Source: Clostridium sp. D33t1_170424_F3
Lineage (GTDB): Bacteria > Bacillota > Clostridia > Oscillospirales > Acutalibacteraceae
Assembly: GCF_015667585.1 (NCBI RefSeq)
Contig: NZ_JADPEG010000023.1
Location: 1 to 38,163 of the forward strand
Length of the DNA stretch: 38,163 bases
Direction: 5' to 3'
Positions 8,595 to 17,194 of the stretch are shown piece after piece (position 1 is the first letter of the stretch; each line of letters begins with the position of its first letter). The notes beneath the pieces are model-generated. The model was not told the origin of the DNA. It searched no databases and worked only from the letters and a program-made list of their open reading frames with translations. The position numbers and the translations under genes are program-made.

Positions 8595-8762
8595 CGGAAA
8601 ATCCTTTCTGTAAGGCCTGAAAATTCTTCAGGGTGTATCCTGTGTTCTTTTCTATATTATAGCGCGCCTCGCGCGGGGAAGCTATTCGCTTTCTGTCCAA
8701 TCCTGTTCGGATTCCGCCGTTTTTTCCGTGTCCTTTGATGGCCGCACAAAGGGGATTTATAC

Positions 8763-8776
8763 GGAATATTTGTTCG
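8763..8776. promoter_or_regulatory. Putative LexA (SOS) box upstream of recA
   Basis: The core GAATATTTGTTC (8764-8775) followed by G matches the Gram-positive LexA consensus GAACATATGTTC at 10 of 12 positions. It lies 18 bp upstream of the recA -35 hexamer. Not every match of this quality is a real site. Confidence 0.45.
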
Positions 8777-8794
8777 ATAATTGCGCCGGATACA

Positions 8795-8823
8795 TTGCAT
8801 TTTTGGTTGGGATACAGTATAAT
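8795..8823 (+). promoter_or_regulatory. recA sigma-A promoter
   Basis: TTGCAT (8795-8800), a 17-nt spacer and TATAAT (8818-8823), about 85 bp before the recA start. Confidence 0.75.
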
Positions 8824-8907
8824 AAATACATATTTTCCGCGGATCGATTGCGCCGGAGCGATTTCCGGCGCTTTTACTGAATTATCACAACAGACCGGAG
8901 GTAAAAA

Positions 8908-10080
<1,173 letters not shown>

Positions 10081-10125
10081 GATACATTACAGGTATTTGA
10101 AGCCTGAGAAAAGGATGGAATCCAT

Positions 10126-10746
10126 TTGCTGATTACGGCGATTGAACCGCGGCGCAAGCGTCTTTCCGCGCTGTATCTGGACGGGGAATTCGCGCTCAAG
10201 CTGGACACGGAAACGCTGCTGTGCTCTGGGTTTCGGATCGGCATGGAGCTGGACGACGAACAGCTTCATGCGCTGGTCCAGCGCAGCGAGAGCCGCCGCG
10301 CACAGGAAAAAGCGCTCTATCTGCTGGAGTACCGGAACCACTCCAGGAAAGAATTAGCGGATAAAATTGCGCGCACTGTGGGCCATGAGGCGGCGGCGCG
10401 CGCGGCGCAGCGTATGGAGGAAATCGGCCTGGTGGATGACGAACGGTTCGCGCGGGAACTGGCGGCGGAGCTGCTGCACCGCAAGGGCTACGCGGCCCGC
10501 CGGGCGGAATACGAGCTGCTGCAAAAGGGGATTGACCGGGAACTGGCGCGCGAAATTATTGAAGAGTTGGAGCCGGACCCGGAGGAAATGCTCCAAACGC
10601 TGATTGAGCGGAAGTACCTGCGTTCCCTTGGGGACGAGAAAGGCCGCCGCCGTGTCTTTGCCGCACTGCAAAGGCTTGGCTATCAGGGCGGGGATATCCG
10701 CGCGGCGCTGCGAAAGTATAGGGACGATGAAAATGAGGATGAATAA
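10126..10746 (+). CDS. recX: RecX regulatory protein
   Basis: A 206-aa helical protein of the RecX family, which binds RecA filaments and inhibits RecA activity. It is encoded directly behind recA, as is common. The start is TTG 10126, with AAGGATGG at 10111-10118 and a 7-nt spacer; no better ATG exists at the right place. Family features are the N-terminal beta region, the ALYLLEYRNHSRKELADKI helix segment and repeated three-helix units with the pattern IGLVDDERFARELA. It overlaps the possible start region of rimO, so the genes are probably translationally coupled. Confidence 0.92.
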   Translation: MLITAIEPRRKRLSALYLDGEFALKLDTETLLCSGFRIGMELDDEQLHALVQRSESRRAQEKALYLLEYRNHSRKELADKIARTVGHEAAARAAQRMEEIGLVDDERFARELAAELLHRKGYAARRAEYELLQKGIDRELAREIIEELEPDPEEMLQTLIERKYLRSLGDEKGRRRVFAALQRLGYQGGDIRAALRKYRDDENEDE

Positions 10747-10750
10747 AACC

Positions 10751-12115
10751 ATGGTATCTGTAGGAATGATCAGCCTCGGCTGTGAAAAAAACCGGGTGGA
10801 CGCGGAGATGATGATGGCCAGCCTGCAAAAGGCGGGCTATGCGCTGGCGGACGATGCCGCGCGGGCCGACGTTGCCATCGTAAACACCTGCGGCTTTATT
10901 GAAGCGGCAAAGAAAGAATCCATCGGGGAGATTCTGGAACTGGGCCGGATGAAAAAAGAGGGACGGATCAAAGCGATCATCGTCACAGGCTGTCTGGCGG
11001 AGCGCTATCAGGAGGAAATCCGCAGGGAGCTGCCGGAGGCCGACGCGGTCTGCGGCATTGGCGCGGACGCGGATATTGTTTCCGTGGTGGAGCGCACGCT
11101 CAAGGGCGAACACCCGGAGCTGTTTCCGGAAAAGACGCTTTTGCCGCTGTGCGGCGAACGGGTGCGGTCCACACCACGCTATTTCTCTTACCTGAAAATC
11201 GCGGAGGGCTGCGACAACCGCTGTTCCTATTGCGCGATTCCAATGATCCGCGGCCCGTACCGCTCCCGCCCGATGGAGAGTATCGTGGAAGAGGCGAGGC
11301 ATCTCGCGCAGGGCGGCACAAAGGAATTAATTATCATTGCGCAGGATACCACGCGCTATGGGCTGGATCTCTATCAGAAGTTTATGCTGCCGGAGCTGCT
11401 GCACAGGTTGTGCGGAGTGGACGGTATTGAATGGATCCGTGTGCTCTACTGTTATCCGGATTTTATGACGGAAGAGCTGATGGACGTCATCGCACAGGAG
11501 CCTAAAATCGTCAAGTATATGGATATTCCGCTGCAGCATTGCAGCGGGCCGGTGCTCAAACGCATGCGCCGCTTCGGCGATCGTGAAAAGCTGACGGCAT
11601 TGGTTGAAAAACTGCGGGAGCGTATCCCGGGGCTGATCCTGCGCACCACCATGATCACGGGATTTCCCGGCGAGACAGAGGCCGATTTTACGGAGCTCTG
11701 TGAATTTGCAAAGGAACTGCGGTTTGAGCGGTTGGGCTGTTTTGCCTATTCGCAGGAAGAGGGCACGCCCGCGGCGGACATGGAAGGCCAGCTCGACGAA
11801 GATGAGAAACAGCGCCGCATGGATATTGTGATGGAACAGCAGATGGCCATCATGCAGGAATGGGGCGAAGGCCGGGTCGGCCGGACGGAAACGGTTCTGG
11901 TGGAAGGCTACGACCGCGGCGTCGGAATGTGGTACGGCCGGACGTATGCCGATGCGCCGGAGATCGACGGCAGTCTCTTTTTTACAGCGGACGGGAAAAA
12001 ACCGCAGCCCGGGCAGTTTGTCCGCGTACGCGTGACGGAATGCGTCGATTGCGACTTGGTGGGCGTGGCGGAATCCATCCCGGCCGAAGGAGGCATCGAT
12101 GAATCTACCAAATAA
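10751..12115 (+). CDS. rimO: Ribosomal protein S12 methylthiotransferase RimO
   Basis: A 454-aa radical-SAM enzyme of the MiaB/RimO group that adds a methylthio group to the conserved aspartate of ribosomal protein S12. The N-terminal UPF0004 domain carries Cys11, Cys47 and Cys81 for one 4Fe-4S cluster. The radical-SAM motif CxxxCxxC is C154-C158-C161 in EGCDNRCSYC. A TRAM domain occupies roughly the last 70 residues. The SLGCEKN opening favours RimO over MiaB. The start is uncertain: ATG 10751 gives the family-like N-terminus with GAGG at 10735-10738, while ATG 10739 or 10727 would overlap recX. The 3' end overlaps pgsA by 17 bp. Confidence 0.93.
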   Translation: MVSVGMISLGCEKNRVDAEMMMASLQKAGYALADDAARADVAIVNTCGFIEAAKKESIGEILELGRMKKEGRIKAIIVTGCLAERYQEEIRRELPEADAVCGIGADADIVSVVERTLKGEHPELFPEKTLLPLCGERVRSTPRYFSYLKIAEGCDNRCSYCAIPMIRGPYRSRPMESIVEEARHLAQGGTKELIIIAQDTTRYGLDLYQKFMLPELLHRLCGVDGIEWIRVLYCYPDFMTEELMDVIAQEPKIVKYMDIPLQHCSGPVLKRMRRFGDREKLTALVEKLRERIPGLILRTTMITGFPGETEADFTELCEFAKELRFERLGCFAYSQEEGTPAADMEGQLDEDEKQRRMDIVMEQQMAIMQEWGEGRVGRTETVLVEGYDRGVGMWYGRTYADAPEIDGSLFFTADGKKPQPGQFVRVRVTECVDCDLVGVAESIPAEGGIDESTK

Positions 12116-12698
12116 GCTGACGGTACTGCGCATGGCGCTGGTGCCGTTCTTTGTGGCGGCGTTGCTCTGGCAGGGGCTGCCGCACCACTACCTGGTTGCG
12201 CTTTTGCTGTTTGTTGTGGCGTCCTATACGGACCATCTGGACGGCAAAATCGCCCGTGAGCGAAATCTGATCACGAATTTTGGAAAATTTATGGACCCTT
12301 TGGCGGACAAAATTCTGGTGCTCTCCGCGTTGGTCTGCTTTGTCAGCCTGCAGCTGGTCAATCCCTGGTGGGTGGTAATCATTCTGGCGCGTGAGCTTCT
12401 GGTCACCTCTTTGCGGCTGGTCGCCGCGGACGAAGGAATCGTCATTGCGGCGAATAGTTGGGGCAAGATCAAAACGGTGAGCCAGATTGCCGCGATTATT
12501 GCCATCCTTGCAATGCAGTACGCGCAGGAGCTGATTGGCATGCGTGCGTTGCCCGCGTTTACCATTGGGGCGTTGGACAGCGGCGTGCTCTTTTATTGGG
12601 CGGGGGAACTGCTGGTTTTTATCACGGTTATATTTACGGCGCTTTCCGGCGTGATTTATATGAAGCAGAACTGGAAAGTAGTCAGCAGCTCCAGGTAA
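12099..12698 (+). CDS. pgsA: CDP-diacylglycerol-glycerol-3-phosphate 3-phosphatidyltransferase
   Basis: A 199-aa integral membrane enzyme that makes phosphatidylglycerol phosphate from CDP-diacylglycerol and glycerol 3-phosphate. The CDP-alcohol phosphotransferase motif is complete: D45-x2-D48-G49-x2-A52-R53-x8-G62-x3-D66-x3-D70. Hydrophobic helices surround it. GAAGGAGG just before ATG 12099 lies inside the end of rimO, giving a 17-bp overlap and likely coupling. Last gene of the recA string, closed by a terminator at 12711-12754. Confidence 0.95.
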   Translation: MNLPNKLTVLRMALVPFFVAALLWQGLPHHYLVALLLFVVASYTDHLDGKIARERNLITNFGKFMDPLADKILVLSALVCFVSLQLVNPWWVVIILARELLVTSLRLVAADEGIVIAANSWGKIKTVSQIAAIIAILAMQYAQELIGMRALPAFTIGALDSGVLFYWAGELLVFITVIFTALSGVIYMKQNWKVVSSSR

Positions 12699-12710
12699 TT
12701 AAAGAAAATA

Positions 12711-12754
12711 AACGGCGGCATAGATGTTAGATACATCTATGCCGCCGTTTTTTT
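12711..12754. terminator. Bidirectional terminator between pgsA and the SinR-like gene
   Basis: A 16-bp perfect stem (12711-12726 with 12734-12749) with a 7-nt loop is followed by a T-run on the plus strand. The minus-strand reading also runs into a T-rich stretch, so it can serve both convergent genes. Confidence 0.9.
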
Positions 12755-13094
12755 ATTTCTTGATGTTTTTTATCCGGTTTTTTCGTGTGCGTTTGAAATG
12801 TAAAAAAGCAATGAATTCCCGCAGTTCCTTTTTTTCCTGCTCTCCAAATCCCTCTGGAAGAAGCATGCTGTTTTCTCCTCTTGCAAATGGGTAGGGTTCG
12901 TCGACCAATCCGAGCAGGTAATCCAGGGAAATGTTAAACAGCTTTGCAATTTCGATTTTAACATCGTCGTCCGGTGCGCTGCGATCCCGTTCATAGGAGG
13001 AAATCGTATGGATGGATACGTTTAGCTTGTCCGCAAGCTCTTGTTGAGAAAGGCCGTGATCCTTTCTGATTTCCTGAAGCCTTTCTCCTAACAT
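12753..13094 (-). CDS. SinR-like XRE-family regulator
   Basis: A 113-aa protein. Residues 1-65 form an XRE helix-turn-helix domain (GLSQQELADKLNVSIHTIS, recognition helix next to SSYERDRSAP). The C-terminal 35 residues, KKELREFIAFLHFKRTRK, resemble the SinI-type dimerisation helices of Bacillus SinR (KKQFREFLDYQKWRK). Length and layout therefore match SinR. I chose the ATG at 13094 because GGAGGT (minus strand, 13105-13100) precedes it by 5 nt; an upstream in-frame start at 13112 would place the ribosome binding site inside the gene. It is divergent from a TasA-like gene, the kind of target SinR represses in Bacillus subtilis. Decamer sites between the two genes include one inside this gene's own probable promoter, which suggests autoregulation. 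Confidence 0.88.
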   Translation of the reverse strand: MLGERLQEIRKDHGLSQQELADKLNVSIHTISSYERDRSAPDDDVKIEIAKLFNISLDYLLGLVDEPYPFARGENSMLLPEGFGEQEKKELREFIAFLHFKRTRKNRIKNIKK

Positions 13095-13142
13095 ATCTGA
13101 CCTCCGTTTCAAAATGATCTGTTGGGTTCTTCTTTGTTTATC

Positions 13143-13148
13143 ATTATA
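13143..13148 (-). promoter_or_regulatory. Probable -10 element of the SinR-like gene
   Basis: A perfect TATAAT on the minus strand, 49 bp before the start codon. The -35 is weak (TCTGCA at 17 nt). The decamer at 13153-13162 lies in the spacer. Confidence 0.5.
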
Positions 13149-13152
13149 AAAA

Positions 13153-13257
13153 AATTATGGGTATATGCAGATGATTGGAAGAAATCTTACGGGTTTTTCT
13201 TGACACTCATAAGAATATGCTGTAATATTATAGATAATCCGGAAGAAACTTATGGGT
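13153..13257. promoter_or_regulatory. Array of four decamer sites between the SinR-like and TasA-like genes
   Basis: Copies of consensus WHTTAYGGGT occur at 13153-13162 (AATTATGGGT), 13185-13194 (TCTTACGGGT), 13205-13214 (inverted, TCTTATGAGT) and 13248-13257 (ACTTATGGGT). The second and fourth lie in a longer direct repeat, GGAAGAAATCTTACGGGT (13177-13194) and GGAAGAAACTTATGGGT (13241-13257). The second and third form an inverted pair around the -35 of the TasA-like gene. The three direct copies are 32 and 63 bp apart, close to whole helical turns. I read this as an operator array, probably for the adjacent regulator. Confidence 0.6.
13200..13228 (+). promoter_or_regulatory. Sigma-A promoter of the TasA-like gene
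   Basis: TTGACA (13200-13205), a 17-nt spacer and TAATAT (13223-13228). The -35 overlaps the inverted decamer, so a bound repressor would block it. Confidence 0.8.
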
Positions 13258-13296
13258 GTGAATCCCCGCTGAACATGTATAAAAAGGAGGAAAAAA

Positions 13297-14376
13297 ATGG
13301 AATTGACTAAAAAGAGGGTTGTTTTATCGGCTCTTTCCGTCGTGCTGGTGCTCTGTCTGCTGGCTGGAGGGACAATGGCGTGGTTTACCGACACGGAGAA
13401 GGTAAACGGTAATTTTACCGCTGGTGTGCTGGACATTGTCGTCAATCCCGATGAAGACGGCTATACCACAACTGAGGCGCTGGAGTTTAAGAATTTGCGC
13501 CCGATGCTCTATGAAAACTTTGAAAAAGAACTGGTGGCCTCCGGCGACATTAATAACCTGGAAAACAACGGTCAGAATCCGGATAATTATCCATCCGATT
13601 ATCTGCCGATCTATTTCCGGCCGGTGACCATTGCCAACAAGGGTACGCTGCCTACATACGTCCATCTCACCATGAGCCCGCGCGTTGTGGACGACAAGGA
13701 ACCGATTCTTTACGACGATGACATACACAACATCGACCAGAAAGCGTACGAATCTGTCGATTGCGGCAACACCCTGAAGGGCGCTTTGAAAATCTATGTC
13801 TACAGACAGAATGAAAACGGCGCATGGGAGCGTGTGGACGATGTCAACCTGAACGGGGAAACGTTGTCGGATACGGAAGAGGCGGCGTATAATCCAAGCT
13901 CCATCATTAAGGCCGGGGAGAAGGTTACCTATATCATGGCTGGCTATCTGCCGCCGGAGACGGACAACGCGTTCCAGGGCAAGCATTATCACGGCACGCT
14001 GACCGTCCAGACGCGTCAGGCGGATCAGGGCGCGTATACGCCGAGCCACCCAGGCAGCGGCAGCGATGAAGGCGGGACCATCGAGGTGAAGGCTTTTGTG
14101 AAGCTGACAAACCATGCGGCGGGAGGCGCCGTGGTCGCGGAAAATATGGAAGTGGTGCTGAAGCTGGACAAGAGCGTCAAAACAGCGACGAGCGCGGACT
14201 TTGCAAACCAGCTGCGCGCGTTTGTGGAGCGTTACACCGCTCCCGACGGCAAAAAATATAAATATACGGGCGTGATTCCCGACACGTTCGAGGTCAAGTA
14301 CGATGCTGCAACGGACAGCTATTATGCCGATTTTGGCGAAGACCAGATGATCGTCGGCGTATCGGAGGTCAAATAA
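13297..14376 (+). CDS. TasA/camelysin (CalY)-like secreted protein
   Basis: A 359-aa product with AAGGAGG before ATG 13297. The N-terminus is a long signal peptide running into TMAWFTDTEKVNGNFTAG, the SipW-type cleavage context of the TasA/CalY family, whose members form extracellular fibres or act as surface proteases in Bacillus. Residues about 30-245 are the family's beta-sandwich region. A Gly/Ser linker (about 250-260) leads to a C-terminal domain of about 100 residues with no family that I recognise. A dedicated SipW signal peptidase is normally needed; none is encoded in the window. The gene is divergent from a SinR-like regulator. A role in extracellular matrix is inferred from family and context. 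Confidence 0.85.
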   Translation: MELTKKRVVLSALSVVLVLCLLAGGTMAWFTDTEKVNGNFTAGVLDIVVNPDEDGYTTTEALEFKNLRPMLYENFEKELVASGDINNLENNGQNPDNYPSDYLPIYFRPVTIANKGTLPTYVHLTMSPRVVDDKEPILYDDDIHNIDQKAYESVDCGNTLKGALKIYVYRQNENGAWERVDDVNLNGETLSDTEEAAYNPSSIIKAGEKVTYIMAGYLPPETDNAFQGKHYHGTLTVQTRQADQGAYTPSHPGSGSDEGGTIEVKAFVKLTNHAAGGAVVAENMEVVLKLDKSVKTATSADFANQLRAFVERYTAPDGKKYKYTGVIPDTFEVKYDAATDSYYADFGEDQMIVGVSEVK

Positions 14377-14599
14377 GCTTCGTCGCTGCGGCTTTTAAGG
14401 GAATGTCAAACAGTCGCCCGTATTTTTGGAGCAGCCAAAGCGGCTGACTGGGTTTTAGAATTGCGGGGTACAATCGAGTCATAAGTTTATTTATTCCATC
14501 TGATTTCTGAAAAGGTATCCAGGCAGTTTCCTCATTTGAATTGCTTTACATTTTCCGCCAACCGGCATATAATAAGATAATACTGAAAACGGTATATTT
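14377..14599. other. Noncoding region between the TasA-like gene and the cysE leader
   Basis: Holds no recognised gene. A weak AGCC-AAAG-CGGCT hairpin near 14430-14450 is the only candidate terminator for the TasA-like gene and is not convincing. The cysE promoter lies at 14545-14573. Confidence 0.5.
14545..14573 (+). promoter_or_regulatory. Sigma-A promoter of the T-box-cysE unit
   Basis: TTTACA (14545-14550), a 17-nt spacer and TATAAT (14568-14573). Transcription would begin near 14580, just ahead of the T-box leader. Confidence 0.8.
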
Positions 14600-14863
14600 T
14601 TGAAATGCAGGGAGCGGAAGAAGTACCTGCGGGATTTCCTACAGCAGAGAGAAGGCGCCGCTGGCTGAAAGCGTCTTTTGCAGGCCCCGCTGGAAAATGC
14701 GTCCGCGACGCCCGGCCATCCGGCCCGGCGGTGCAGGCGGGGGGAAAGGAAAGTATCCCCGCACGGTTGCCTCCGTTAAAAGGCAGCAGTGAGCAACAAA
14801 ACGGAGTGGAACCGCGGTGCGCCGCCTCCGTCCTCTTACAGGGGGGACGGAGGCGGCTTTTTA
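14600..14863 (+). ncRNA. T-box riboswitch, probable Cys specifier
   Basis: The leader has a Stem I start, GAGCGGAAGAAGTAC (14612-14626), of the usual GA-motif type. A distal-loop region with AGAGAG follows (from 14647), and a probable specifier TGC (Cys) at 14698-14700 in the context AAAATGCGTC. The T-box sequence AGTGGAACCGCGG (14805-14817) would pair with the free NCCA end of an uncharged tRNA. A terminator follows. Uncharged tRNA-Cys should favour the antiterminator and so allow cysE transcription when cysteine is short. The specifier is deduced from position and from the gene controlled. Confidence 0.88.
14821..14863 (+). terminator. T-box regulated terminator
   Basis: A perfect 13-bp stem, 14821-14833 (GCCGCCTCCGTCC) with 14845-14857, followed by TTTTTA. 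Its left arm lies directly behind the T-box sequence, so it competes with the antiterminator. Confidence 0.9.
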
Positions 14864-14892
14864 TTTTGGGAAAGCAGGTGAAATGGGGAGAT

Positions 14893-15540
14893 ATGTTCAA
14901 TCAATTGAAAGCAGAGCTGGACTCCATTATCGAGCGAGACCCGGCGGCCCGCAGCCGCCTGGAGGTATACTTTCTCTATTCGGGTTTCAAAGCGGTGCGG
15001 TCGTACCGCAAGGCGCACTGGTTTTACCAGCGCGGTCATAAATTCATTGCGCGATGGATCAGCCAGCGGGCGCGCCATAAGACGGGCATCGAGATTCACC
15101 CTGGCGCGACCATCGGCAAGGGACTTTTTATCGACCACGGCATGGGCGTCGTCATCGGAGAAACGACGGAGATCGGCGACAACTGCACCTTGTACCAGAA
15201 CGTTACCCTGGGCGGTACGGGCAAAGAGCAGGGCAAGCGCCATCCCACCCTGGGCGACAATGTGATGGTCGGTTCCGGCGCAAAGGTGCTGGGGCCGTTC
15301 AAGGTGGGGGATAACGCCCGCGTGGCCGCCGGCGCGGTGGTCCTGGACGAGGTGCCGGCGAACGCGACGGCGGTGGGCGTGCCTGCTAGGGTGGTGCGCA
15401 TCGACGGGGTGCGTCCCTGCAACCTGGACCAGGTGCATGTGGCGGACCCGGTCTCGCAGGAGCTGTGCCGGATGCAGGTGGAGTTCCTCAAGCTCCAAAA
15501 TCGGGTCGAGGAACTGGAAAAAGGAGCGGACGACGCATAA
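14893..15540 (+). CDS. cysE: Serine O-acetyltransferase
   Basis: A 215-aa enzyme that acetylates L-serine with acetyl-CoA to O-acetylserine, the first step of cysteine synthesis. It has a short N-terminal helical part and then the left-handed beta-helix hexapeptide repeats (IHPGATIGKGLFIDHG; GVVIGETTEIGDNC; TLGDNVMVGSGAKVLG), with the catalytic His in the FIDHGMG segment. The length fits the short Gram-positive form. ATG 14893 is preceded by AGGTGA (14876-14881); an in-frame GTG at 14878 is a possible alternative. The frame is open further upstream, but that stretch is the T-box leader, not protein. Controlled by the Cys T-box. Confidence 0.96.
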   Translation: MFNQLKAELDSIIERDPAARSRLEVYFLYSGFKAVRSYRKAHWFYQRGHKFIARWISQRARHKTGIEIHPGATIGKGLFIDHGMGVVIGETTEIGDNCTLYQNVTLGGTGKEQGKRHPTLGDNVMVGSGAKVLGPFKVGDNARVAAGAVVLDEVPANATAVGVPARVVRIDGVRPCNLDQVHVADPVSQELCRMQVEFLKLQNRVEELEKGADDA

Positions 15541-15555
15541 AATCCCGTATTGCGG

Positions 15556-15584
15556 TTGTATTTTTGCCCATAATCCAATATAAT
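15556..15584 (+). promoter_or_regulatory. Separate promoter for cysS
   Basis: TTGTAT (15556-15561), a 17-nt spacer and TATAAT (15579-15584) in the 83-bp cysE-cysS gap. This would allow cysS transcription independent of the T-box. Confidence 0.65.
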
Positions 15585-15623
15585 AACGGGTATTGAGACG
15601 AAGAAAGCTGGGAGGAAAGAATC

Positions 15624-17030
15624 ATGAAAATTTATAATACGCTGACGCGCCAGAAAGAAGAGTTTGTGCCCATTACGGCGGGCGAGGCCAAAATTTACGC
15701 CTGCGGCCCAACGGTGTACAATTATATTCACATTGGCAACGCGCGTCCCATCTGCGTGTTTGATGTGCTGCGCCGCTATATGGAATACCGCGGCATGAAG
15801 GTCACGTTTGTGCAGAACTTTACGGATGTGGACGACAAAATCATCCGGAAGGCCAATGAGGAAAACAGCGATTATCTCACGGTCTCCCAGCGCTATATTG
15901 AAGAGTATAAAACAGACGCGGAAGGCCTGAATGTGCGCCCCGCCACGATCCATCCGCTGGCGACGGAGAGCATGGAAGAGATCATCCAGATGGTTTCCGC
16001 GCTGATTGAGAAAGGTTACGCCTATCCCACGGACAACGGCGACGTGTATTTCCGCACCAAGAAGGACGACCACTACGGCAAGCTGTCCCACCAGCCTCTG
16101 GAGGACCTGGAGGCCGGCGCGCGCATCGCGGTAGGCGAGGTCAAGGAAGACGCGATGGATTTTGCCCTTTGGAAGGCTGCCAAGGAAGGGGAGCCGAGTT
16201 GGGTTTCCCCGTGGGGAAACGGACGCCCCGGCTGGCATATCGAGTGCTCCGCCATGGCGAAGCGCTATTTGGGAGAGACCATCGATATTCACTGCGGCGG
16301 GCAGGATCTGATTTTCCCGCACCACGAAAATGAGGTGGCGCAGAGCGAATGCTGCAACGGCGTGCCGTTTGCCCACTATTGGATGCACAACGGGTATATC
16401 AACGTGGACAATCGCAAGATGAGCAAGTCGTTGGGGAACTTCTTTACCGTGCGCGATGTGGCGGCGCAGTTCGGCTATGAGCCGGTTCGTTACCTGATGG
16501 TCGCGTCTCACTACCGCAGCCCCATCAACTACGGCGTGGAGGTCATTGAGCAGTGCAAGGCCGGGCTGGAACGATTGTACAACTGCCGCGACAATCTGGA
16601 ATTCCTGCTGAAAAATGCCTGTGAGGGCGAAAAAGAAGGGGAAAAGGAAATCCGCCGCCGGTTCAGCGGGCATCAGGACCATTTCATCGAGGCGATGGAG
16701 GACGACCTGAATACCGCCGACGCACTGTCCGCGCTGTTTGACCTGGCGAGGGACATCAATTCCAGCCTGAACGCCCAGAGCGCACCCAGCAGGGAGCTGT
16801 GCGCCTATGCGCTGGATTTGTTCAATGAGCTGGCAGGCGTACTGGGCCTGCTCTACAACAAAAAAGAAGAGCTGGTCGACGAAGAGATCGAGGCGCTGAT
16901 TGCCAAGCGCAATGAAGCCCGTAAGAACAAAGACTGGGCGACGGCTGATCAAATCCGCGACGAACTGAAAGCGCGCCATATTGTATTGGAAGATACGCCG
17001 CAGGGCGTCAAGTGGAAGATTGAGGAATAA
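15624..17030 (+). CDS. cysS: Cysteinyl-tRNA synthetase
   Basis: A 468-aa class I aminoacyl-tRNA synthetase that charges tRNA-Cys. It has the zinc-binding Cys27 in YACGPTVYN, the HIGH-type motif HIGN (36-39) and the KMSKS loop at 265-269 (KMSKSLGN). The tRNA-binding helical C-terminus ends in DTPQGVKWK, as in typical CysRS. GGGAGG precedes ATG 15624. It lies behind cysE, so cysteine synthesis and use are encoded together, but with its own promoter. Confidence 0.98.
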   Translation: MKIYNTLTRQKEEFVPITAGEAKIYACGPTVYNYIHIGNARPICVFDVLRRYMEYRGMKVTFVQNFTDVDDKIIRKANEENSDYLTVSQRYIEEYKTDAEGLNVRPATIHPLATESMEEIIQMVSALIEKGYAYPTDNGDVYFRTKKDDHYGKLSHQPLEDLEAGARIAVGEVKEDAMDFALWKAAKEGEPSWVSPWGNGRPGWHIECSAMAKRYLGETIDIHCGGQDLIFPHHENEVAQSECCNGVPFAHYWMHNGYINVDNRKMSKSLGNFFTVRDVAAQFGYEPVRYLMVASHYRSPINYGVEVIEQCKAGLERLYNCRDNLEFLLKNACEGEKEGEKEIRRRFSGHQDHFIEAMEDDLNTADALSALFDLARDINSSLNAQSAPSRELCAYALDLFNELAGVLGLLYNKKEELVDEEIEALIAKRNEARKNKDWATADQIRDELKARHIVLEDTPQGVKWKIEE

Positions 17031-17147
17031 AAAACAACTGGGTTTTCCCGGTTTCTTAGCGCTTTCCGATTGACCTGGCAGGAAAGATTTTTTTGTTACG
17101 TTCAGAGGTGGAAAATTTAAACGATTTTCTGAATGTAATAAAAAATC

Positions 17148-17171
17148 CGCCCCTGCCGACAGGCGGGGGCG
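17148..17171. repeat. C/G-rich hairpin between cysS and the YbaK-like gene
   Basis: Arms CGCCCCTGCC (17148-17157) and GGCGGGGGCG (17162-17171) pair with one G.T. The core resembles the centres of the elements at 5691-5814 and 7682-7802, but the TGTCTC ends are missing. No T-run follows, so it is a poor terminator. Confidence 0.5.
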
Positions 17172-17194
17172 TTTCCTTTGAAAGGGTGGAAACG

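Larger units (their letters stand above)
8595..8907. other. Divergent intergenic region between the HAD phosphatase and recA
   Basis: A 313-bp region without a gene. It carries the recA promoter and a LexA-like site (listed separately), a minus-strand -10 (8656-8661) for the phosphatase gene, and next to that a short GC inverted repeat GCGCG-CCT-CGCGC (8662-8674) that could bind a regulator. Nothing else was recognised. Confidence 0.6.

Noticed and set aside
14605-14892. N-terminal extension of cysE
   Set aside because: This stretch is the T-box leader with a terminator; the family's normal N-terminus begins at 14893.
15096-16979. A long minus-strand open frame opposite cysE/cysS
   Set aside because: cysE and cysS are certain on the plus strand; the antisense frame spans both genes and the gap between them without any family feature.
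17093-17194. N-terminal extension of the YbaK-like protein
   Set aside because: It reads through a C/G-rich hairpin and lacks a ribosome binding site; the shorter form has normal length.
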